Positions 6,596 to 11,970 of a stretch of 11,970 nt of DNA are shown here, piece by piece (positions within the stretch are counted from its first letter, which is position 1; each line of letters begins with the position of its first letter). The DNA is from Tritrichomonas foetus (taxonomy: Eukaryota > Parabasalia > Tritrichomonadida > Tritrichomonadidae). The notes beneath the pieces are model-generated. The model was not told the DNA's origin. It saw only the letters and a list, made by a program, of their open reading frames with translations, and ran no database searches. The stretch is taken from positions 65,558 to 77,527 of the forward strand of contig MLAK01000686.1 in the NCBI GenBank assembly GCA_001839685.1. The letters are read 5' to 3'. A program made the translations under genes and the position numbers.

Positions 6596-9295
6596 TTATG
6601 AAAGACGTATAAAAGTAAAAGATTCATTCATAGGTTTTGGAAGTGGTGCCACAGAATTTGCCTGCATCAGCATATTTACTAGAATCACATGATCAAAATT
6701 CTGTACTTTTTTTTCTACTTGAAGGATCATTTCAAGATCTTTTCCTCGAAAATTAAGATGAGTTTCAACATAGGGAAGAAACGTAATTTTCTCTTTACAC
6801 TTCATTATTATAGTATTATTATTTTGAAACAGACAGTTAATATACTTGAGCATTTCTTGAAACATCGCAGAACATTTTCCAATCATTTCTTTCAATAATT
6901 TGGCTTTTGTTGAAAAAGCAAAAGGGATTAAGCATTCAAATACGCCTTCTTCAACACCACGAACAATATGTGGCAAGCATTTAATAAATTGTGTTTCTTG
7001 TAAATCTTCCATCATTGAAGCAACTTTATTACGAAAGATATCTAAAACATCATTCAGCAAATTTTCAAAAGTGATAATCGAAAAATCATCACGTAGCAAT
7101 TTTGCACGAATTAAACCGATTTTTCCAAGACTCCAAAGTTTGGGCATTAAAAGTTCCGTTATATTATAAACAGTATCAAGTCTAATGAAATTATAAGTAA
7201 ATAAAACTTTTTCATTCAATTTTAAACGTGGATCCTTTATTTGACGGATATGGTTGATTTCTTCCTCACTCTCATTAATTTGACAATAAGAAACATATTT
7301 TTGTAAGAATTTTTCCCAATATTGTGGAATATTACATAAATTATTGATAATTACAAACATTTGTCGAACAGTAATATGTCTCTGAGCAAAATAACAATCA
7401 GGAATCCATGATGGAAACTTTCCTTTATGAGCATTTATCATTCTGAATGGAAGAGCAGCTATAGATAAAATTTGATCAATGTAATTTGAAACCATTGAAG
7501 CACATATTGAAAAGAAAACAGTTAATTTATTTTCAAGCTCGCCTCTCGTGAAAAGTAAGCCTTTAATAAAACTAAAACCTTGTTCAAAAAATCGAAATAA
7601 ATCAACAAGAGATGGACTGGTTTTCACATTATCGGAATATTTTTCAAAAGGATCAAAAAGAATAGACCGGTCAGTTTCCTCAATTGCCGACTGCGATAAA
7701 TCAGTCAACCAATTGATAATTGGTGTATTAAAAAGTACAGATGGATGTATTAACTTGTATTCTTTCAAAACTGAATAAACTTCTTTATATACGATCACAA
7801 ACTGTGCCAAAAGTTGCTGGGCAGGTAACGGATAGATTTTGGTGAATGTATCAGCAATATTAATGGTAATTAACGCTAAATCTTCTAAAGACTTTTGTTC
7901 AATATTTAAAAATGAAGGAAGAAATTGATTCAAATAAAAAGCAGAAATCGATTTGCATCTTAATGAAACCAGTTTTAAAGCATCAATTAAGCTTTCTGGT
8001 GTGATGTTGCACAAAGGTAGTCCATTAGGACCTACATCAAATTCTTGGAAGCCAGAATAAGTAATTGTGTAGAGACCCATAGAAATACATTCGTTTTCAC
8101 TTTTTTCAAATTTGAGTTTTTTGTGAATAGATTTAAAAATATTATCTTGTGAGGCAATAAATATTTCCTCTAAAATTGTCGACAATTTATTATTATCAAG
8201 ACACAATGAAAGAATTAAGACGAGGGATGTGATAGATGTTTTTTCATATAGTTCAGGTTTAGCCAATTGATTTGCTAATAATGTTTTAGCATTTTTTTTC
8301 GCGAAATATAAGAATAATTGGAAATCTTTTTTCTCTTCTGGGCTTGAATTTTCGTTATTATGTGAATAATATAAAGAATAGATCATTACACAGTATAGAC
8401 TGACAAAAGCTTGTGAATTACACCAACAATCAGTTAATTTTTCGACAATTTTTGTAAAGAAATATGAGCATGGTAATGAATATTTCATAGCTAAATCACA
8501 AAGGAATAACCAAAAATCAACAGGAAAAACTCGTTTGTTAAATGCATGATTTTCAATATCCTCTCCCTCCTCAATGCCATTCAACAAATCTTCAGCTCGT
8601 TTTTTCTTTCTATCTTTACTTTTATGTTTGCGCTTCTTTTTATTTTTATCATGATGAATAATTTCGGTTTTAGCTTTACTTTTACGCCATGATTTATGTT
8701 TCAATTTATGTTTAGTCGAAAGTTTCTCTTTGTTATTTTCACTGTCGGCTTGATTATTTTCATTTTGATTGTTGAACATTTTGCTATCAGGATTATTGAG
8801 ATCAGCAAGTAATTCATCACTTTCACAAGAAGTAATGATATCGTCTTGTTCATTTGTTTCTGTTTCTTCTTCTTTGTTTTTATAAATAAATTCACGAATA
8901 AAACATTCAACGGCAAAATCAAACAAACTTGATGGATTCATATTTAAATAATTTGAAAGATTCGGGATTACTTGATCCATTTGATAATAAGTATAATTAA
9001 TAATTATATTACTTACCTTTTTGTTAATCATAACTGTACCTCTTAATTCGCCAGTTTCTGTGAGTGATTCAATTACCATTCTATTCTTATCAAAAATTTT
9101 TTTGTTCAATTTATAATCGATTTGTAACGTTTGACCACGAAAAACTGGGAACACTGCTTCAATTTGACGATCTCTTGCTTGAATTGAATACTTCTTCTTG
9201 TTATAATGGAAAATAGCAACAGCTGATTCAACGTTCGGAAATTGTATACGAACGAGAGAATTACCAAAAGATTTACTGCTATTTTCCCTTCCCAT
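6596..9295 (-). CDS. MUN-domain (Munc13-like) protein, downstream part of a split gene
   Basis: An 899-codon ORF ending in TAA. Residues ~13-100 are beta-rich and sit where a C2 domain would be, but lack clear calcium-binding aspartates. Residues 140-195 are acidic/Asn-rich. Residues 195-234 are extremely basic (KHKLKHK, KNKKKRKHKSKDRKKKR), possibly a nuclear localisation or acidic-membrane-binding segment. From ~255 to 880 the protein is almost all helical. Residues ~525-615 (INWL, then SPSLVDLFRFFEQGFSFIK, then YIDQI) resemble the MHD1 region of Munc13 and plant PATROL1 proteins, and 742-815 (CLPHIVRGVEEGVFECLIP) resembles MHD2. Such proteins prime or tether vesicles by acting on SNAREs. 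The ATG at 9295 lies 4 nt after the stop of the ORF 10199-9300 on the same strand, and no good Inr lies close upstream. I therefore read both as one gene interrupted at an A9 run. The MUN call is from remembered motif resemblance, not a search. Confidence 0.6.
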   Translation of the reverse strand: MGRENSSKSFGNSLVRIQFPNVESAVAIFHYNKKKYSIQARDRQIEAVFPVFRGQTLQIDYKLNKKIFDKNRMVIESLTETGELRGTVMINKKVSNIIINYTYYQMDQVIPNLSNYLNMNPSSLFDFAVECFIREFIYKNKEEETETNEQDDIITSCESDELLADLNNPDSKMFNNQNENNQADSENNKEKLSTKHKLKHKSWRKSKAKTEIIHHDKNKKKRKHKSKDRKKKRAEDLLNGIEEGEDIENHAFNKRVFPVDFWLFLCDLAMKYSLPCSYFFTKIVEKLTDCWCNSQAFVSLYCVMIYSLYYSHNNENSSPEEKKDFQLFLYFAKKNAKTLLANQLAKPELYEKTSITSLVLILSLCLDNNKLSTILEEIFIASQDNIFKSIHKKLKFEKSENECISMGLYTITYSGFQEFDVGPNGLPLCNITPESLIDALKLVSLRCKSISAFYLNQFLPSFLNIEQKSLEDLALITINIADTFTKIYPLPAQQLLAQFVIVYKEVYSVLKEYKLIHPSVLFNTPIINWLTDLSQSAIEETDRSILFDPFEKYSDNVKTSPSLVDLFRFFEQGFSFIKGLLFTRGELENKLTVFFSICASMVSNYIDQILSIAALPFRMINAHKGKFPSWIPDCYFAQRHITVRQMFVIINNLCNIPQYWEKFLQKYVSYCQINESEEEINHIRQIKDPRLKLNEKVLFTYNFIRLDTVYNITELLMPKLWSLGKIGLIRAKLLRDDFSIITFENLLNDVLDIFRNKVASMMEDLQETQFIKCLPHIVRGVEEGVFECLIPFAFSTKAKLLKEMIGKCSAMFQEMLKYINCLFQNNNTIIMKCKEKITFLPYVETHLNFRGKDLEMILQVEKKVQNFDHVILVNMLMQANSVAPLPKPMNESFTFIRLS

Positions 9296-9299
9296 TAAA

Positions 9300-10199
9300 T
9301 CACCGATTTTTTTTTGATAAAATATTTAATCGAAGTTCTGCTATTGGTTTAAAATCTTCTAAAATTTCTGGTGGATATATCCATGAATTATTAAATAATG
9401 AATACCTTTTATGAACAAATGTATTATATGATAATATGTTTCGATCTTCAGAAAATTGATCAAGTTTTTTTAGAAAATCATGTTTCTTTATTTTTAACGT
9501 TTTCCGAATTTTCTTCTTTAAGTTTGTAAAGTTCTTATCCTTAAAATCACTGTCTGGATAAACAATAGTTATAACAAATGCGCTTTGAAAGATAGCATTA
9601 AATTCATCTTGTTTAAAATCAGAAGAATTTAACGATTGCGAAACTCGAGTAGAAAGATCTTTCTTTAAAATCAAAAATGTATCAATTTGACTCAATTGTT
9701 TCGCATTTAAAATTAATTGTTTACACATTTCATATTCAATAGTGTTTGACGCATGTGATGGTGCTGCTAAATTGGATACATCAATTAAATTGTGAACAAA
9801 AGAAACAAAGAGAAAAGGAGACAGCTTTTCCTTGAATAGTTCTGGTTTAAATTCTTTCGGTTCTTCATAAAAGCTTGAAACAAAAGAAAAATATAAGAAA
9901 TAATCTTTGAAAAAGAAGGTGGTATCAGAAGTTCTAGTAAATTCACTTTCTGGTGTGAGAATCCCAAAATCAAAATCAAAAAAATATTTTGTGAAGATAT
10001 ATGATAGATCATGATACAAAAGTAGTAAACTATTTTCATCCAAACTTGTTGGCTCCAATAAATTCAGAGCGTTCAATAATTGACTTTTTTCGGAATTTTC
10101 AACATGAAGCTCCATGACAAGAGTCTGCCGAAAATCACTAATTAATAAAAGACCTGATTGATACAATGATTGATGGAGTTGATCAGGTGATTCCGTCAT
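9300..10199 (-). CDS. Upstream part of the split MUN-domain gene (299 codons)
   Basis: The ORF is open from an ATG at 10313, but I place the start at 10199 (MTESPDQL). A TCACT Inr has its +1 at 10210, leaving the upstream ATG outside the transcript, and the 38 extra residues are hydrophobic and Phe-rich like translated AT-rich DNA. The protein is mostly helical, with aromatic-rich stretches (YIFTKYFFDFDFG, FFFKDYFLYFSF) and a basic segment near residue 232 (KKKIRKTLKIKKHDFLKK). No family is recognisable in this part alone. It ends at TGA (9302-9300), directly after an A9 tract and only 4 nt before the ATG of the next ORF. Dropping one A from that run joins it to the 899-codon ORF, giving a protein of about 1,200 residues, in the range of MUN-domain proteins. 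Alternatives are a real separate gene or a genuinely inactivated allele. Confidence 0.65.
   Translation of the reverse strand: MTESPDQLHQSLYQSGLLLISDFRQTLVMELHVENSEKSQLLNALNLLEPTSLDENSLLLLYHDLSYIFTKYFFDFDFGILTPESEFTRTSDTTFFFKDYFLYFSFVSSFYEEPKEFKPELFKEKLSPFLFVSFVHNLIDVSNLAAPSHASNTIEYEMCKQLILNAKQLSQIDTFLILKKDLSTRVSQSLNSSDFKQDEFNAIFQSAFVITIVYPDSDFKDKNFTNLKKKIRKTLKIKKHDFLKKLDQFSEDRNILSYNTFVHKRYSLFNNSWIYPPEILEDFKPIAELRLNILSKKNR
9307..9315 (-). other. A9 homopolymer at the frame break between the two ORFs
   Basis: On the minus strand nine A precede TCGGTGA, where the upstream frame stops. With eight A (or eleven) the frame runs through TCGGTGATTTA straight into the ATG at 9295 and the 899-codon ORF. 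With ten A it hits a TAA within four codons. The run therefore decides whether this is one gene or two. Confidence 0.75.
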
Positions 10200-10207
10200 G
10201 ATAAAAA

Positions 10208-10212
10208 AGTGA
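10208..10212 (-). promoter_or_regulatory. Trichomonad initiator (Inr) TCACT
   Basis: The minus strand reads TCACTTTTTTATCATG. The +1 A at 10210 gives an 11-nt 5' UTR to the ATG at 10199. Motif and spacing match those before the ATG at 3152, which supports 10199 over the upstream ATG at 10313. Confidence 0.7.
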
Positions 10213-10420
10213 TCAAATTGAAAATTGAATGAGAAAATGAAATTGAGAGAAAATGTTCTCAAAATGATCAAGTGAAATGTGACCGAGATATCAAAAAGTT
10301 GACTAAAACTCATCTCATCACTTTTTGATTATGTCGATTTATGAGAATTTTGTGAGATTCATTGTGTCACAACTGCACCCATATTTATGAAAGTTTAATG
10401 GGACTTAAGGTATTCGGAAA

Positions 10421-10491
10421 GCATCGATGGTCTAATGGTAGAATTTTACCTTGCCAAGGTAGGGGTCCGGGTCCGATTCCCGGTCGATGCA
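10421..10491 (+). tRNA. tRNA-Gly (anticodon GCC)
   Basis: A complete cloverleaf. The 7-bp acceptor stem pairs GCATCGA with TCGATGC, and A10491 is the discriminator; CCA is not encoded. The D-arm is TCTAATGGTAGA. The anticodon stem is TTACC/GGTAG (one T-G pair) around loop TTGCCAA, with anticodon GCC at 10453-10455. The T-stem CCGGG/CCCGG is perfect. There is no intron. The internal A box (TGGTCTAATGG) is normal for tRNA-Gly. The B box is GGTCCGATTCC rather than GGTTCGANTCC, so the T-loop reads TCCGATT with C at position 55 (10473), where nearly all tRNAs have T (pseudouridine). Confidence 0.95.
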
Positions 10492-10492
10492 A

Positions 10493-10499
10493 TTTTTTT
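10493..10499 (+). terminator. RNA polymerase III T7 terminator
   Basis: Seven T begin two bases after the discriminator of the tRNA-Gly gene, a standard Pol III termination signal. Confidence 0.85.
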
Positions 10500-11054
10500 C
10501 CTTTCTATCTTTCCGCTTTTGTTTTACATTATATTCCATCATTTGGTGATATCAACTAATTTTATTTGTCTTTATTTTTCCCTCCTTATTCACTCAAAAG
10601 AATAGAAAATATAAATATTTCTACAATCGACCATAATCACACATTATTTCGTTTCATAATTTTTCTTTTATAAGCTGATTTTATTTGCATATTTAGACAT
10701 TCACCTATGCGTTAACACTTTTCCCAAGACTTCAGATATGTTTTTTGTTGAAACGCGAGAATATTATTAGAAGCCTTTAAATTATCATTTTTGTAAATTA
10801 AATATAGCTTGACTGATTCCTTTGATTTTGCCTTCATTATTTTTAATGAGTAAATGTCAAAAATGTAAGTGTTTTAAACTTTTAATGAACATTTACGATT
10901 CAACTCTTTTCGAAAAGATAAACAACAAAATATAAACAATATGAGTCCTTTTTTCCAATTCCTATGATTTAAATAAACGGTCATATACACTTAAATCATA
11001 ACAATAGAAGATAAGAAAACACTTAAATCAAAAAACGAAACATTTTTTAATTTC
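10500..11054. other. Intergenic region with short inverted and direct repeats, no gene seen
   Basis: No ORF of note and no recognisable structured RNA. A perfect 10-bp inverted repeat pairs TATGATTTAA (10963-10972) with TTAAATCATA (10991-11000). A 12-bp direct repeat ACACTTAAATCA occurs at 10987-10998 and 11019-11030, overlapping the right arm. These lie on the downstream side of the Myb gene. Confidence 0.6.
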
Positions 11055-11102
11055 ATCTGATATATTCCGCTTAACAATTGAGTGTTAGCATGCATATCAG
11101 AT
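11055..11102. repeat. Hairpin-forming inverted repeat downstream of the Myb gene
   Basis: Perfect 9-bp arms ATCTGATAT (11055-11063) and ATATCAGAT (11094-11102). Inside them is a second, bulged pairing of GCTTAACA (11069-11076) with TGTTAGC (11083-11089) around loop ATTGAG. It begins 28 nt after the Myb stop codon, so it could lie in the Myb 3' UTR or affect its 3' end. Confidence 0.6.
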
Positions 11103-11130
11103 CTTTTTCTTTCACAGAATGATTAACAGT

Positions 11131-11688
11131 CTATTGATTATTCATTTGTAAAACAACAAAATACACACCACACAGTTGTTGTGGAGGAACATAAGGGCTA
11201 TATATAATATTATTGACTGGTACCATTGCATTTAAATAGTTGAAATTACTCACAGGCATTGGAGCCATCACTGGATTCACAACGTTCATATTTTCTATTG
11301 TCATTGGATGGAATGAAGCTGTTGGCTCGTTATTAAAATTACGTCGCATTTTCAAAAGTTGATATCGATACTTAATACTATTCTTTGAACGGCCTGGTAA
11401 GAAAATTCTGATGATTTTCCATTTATTGCCATAAATCATTTGCTTTTCTAAGAGTGTATTGTCTTCTTCTAGTGTCCAATCATTAGTGTTGAGCTCTGGA
11501 CTTAAGTAATTCTCCCATCTATCTCTACATTGTCGTGGAGTTCGTGGTGACATTCTTCTCGAGATATCTTTCCAATTTTTTGTTCCAAACTCACGAGTGA
11601 GCTCTATTAAACGCTGATCTTCAGTTTTCGAAAATTTCTTCTTCTTAGAAAGTGGACCAGCAAGACGAGACTGTTTTTTACTATCCAT
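11131..11688 (-). CDS. Two-repeat (R2R3-type) Myb DNA-binding protein
   Basis: A 185-residue nuclear transcription factor. Repeat 1 spans ~17-64 with regular hydrophobic/aromatic positions F19, W39 and W58 and the recognition-helix signature TPRQCRDRWENYLSP. Repeat 2 spans ~70-115 with W71, W90 and Y109 and PGRSKNSIKYRYQLL. The first Trp of repeat 1 is replaced by Phe and the last Trp of repeat 2 by Tyr, both tolerated in Myb repeats. A basic N-terminus (SKKKKF) may serve nuclear import. The last ~70 residues are Asn/Pro/Met/Val-rich and probably disordered, perhaps an activation region. Compact two-repeat Mybs at the N-terminus form a greatly expanded family in trichomonads. The start is the first ATG, which gives a complete repeat 1. 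The stop is TAG. The target genes cannot be read from the sequence. Confidence 0.92.
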   Translation of the reverse strand: MDSKKQSRLAGPLSKKKKFSKTEDQRLIELTREFGTKNWKDISRRMSPRTPRQCRDRWENYLSPELNTNDWTLEEDNTLLEKQMIYGNKWKIIRIFLPGRSKNSIKYRYQLLKMRRNFNNEPTASFHPMTIENMNVVNPVMAPMPVSNFNYLNAMVPVNNIIYSPYVPPQQLCGVYFVVLQMNNQ

Positions 11689-11970
11689 TTAAAGATTTGC
11701 ACTAAGTTAATAATATTCTCAATCAAAAATTCAATGAATATGCAATTCTATCTGAAAATTCAGAAACAGTGAAAAACAATATGTTGATACAAACAACATA
11801 ATTTGCATGTTAATAGCTGATGATGCATTTCTTGAAGATATGAAAAGGCGACATCTAAAAAATAATTTCAAAACAGTTTTCATCAATTGAAAATAAAATC
11901 AGTTCAGATTCAATTTTTCTTTATCAATTGAAACGTCGATAACAAATAAAATATATTATGTTTGGGTCAT
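11689..11970. other. Upstream region of the Myb gene, no gene seen
   Basis: AT-rich, without an ORF. Inr candidates on the minus strand are TCATT (+1 at 11735, 47-nt UTR) and TCACT (+1 at 11770, 82-nt UTR); neither has the 11-nt spacing of the other two genes. An 11-bp direct repeat ATCAATTGAAA occurs at 11882-11892 and 11923-11933, containing the palindrome TCAATTGA. It could be a binding site pair for this or a neighbouring gene outside the window. Confidence 0.45.

Noticed and set aside
10200..10313. ATG at 10313 as the start of the upstream half-gene
   Set aside because: The Inr at 10212-10208 would start transcription downstream of it, and the 38 extra residues look like translated non-coding DNA.
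11076..11092. GCTAACACTC on the minus strand as a trichomonad 3' splice motif (ACTAACACACAG)
   Set aside because: It lacks the CAG end, lies downstream of the Myb stop, and no matching 5' splice site is seen.
1..11970. CRISPR arrays, bacterial operons or prokaryotic mobile elements
   Set aside because: No spaced direct repeats, ribosome binding sites or transposase genes are visible; gene structure and promoters are eukaryotic.

Overview
This window looks like nuclear DNA of a parabasalid (trichomonad) protist, with Tritrichomonas or Trichomonas the best guess. The DNA is AT-rich and the long ORFs have no visible introns. All three standard stop codons appear to be used. Two genes have a TCACT initiator (Inr) with its +1 A exactly 11 nt before the ATG, as expected for trichomonad core promoters. 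UAAA-type polyadenylation signals lie at or just after stop codons, and there is a trichomonad-style two-repeat Myb gene. The genus call is inference; no rRNA or other diagnostic marker is present.

Layout, left to right: (1) 2-1879 (+), the 3' part of a very low-complexity, highly charged, Ser/Asn-rich protein whose 5' end lies outside the window. (2) 2103-3152 (-), an uncharacterised 349-residue protein with a disordered N-terminal half and a compact C-terminal domain, convergent with gene 1. (3) 3166-4884, about 1.7 kb with no convincing gene, containing a 50-T homopolymer followed by 17-bp tandem repeats. (4) 4885-6333 (+), a 12-helix major facilitator of the sucrose/SLC45 (GPH) type. (5) 10199-6596 (-), two abutting ORFs of 299 and 899 codons that look like one gene broken by a one-base slip in an A9 run. 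The larger part carries a probable MUN (Munc13-type) helical domain. (6) 10421-10491 (+), tRNA-Gly(GCC) with a Pol III T7 terminator. (7) 10500-11130, gene-poor DNA with short repeats and a hairpin next to the end of the Myb gene. (8) 11131-11688 (-), a two-repeat Myb protein, then its upstream region to the window edge.

The genes do not form a pathway: they are a transporter, a probable vesicle-priming/tethering factor, a transcription factor, a tRNA and two unknowns, as expected of ordinary trichomonad gene territory. The points most worth a second look are the homopolymer frameshift in the MUN-domain gene, the unusual T-loop/B-box base in the tRNA, the conserved Inr spacing, and the poly(T)/17-bp repeat block. 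I see no clear sign of a previously undescribed system.
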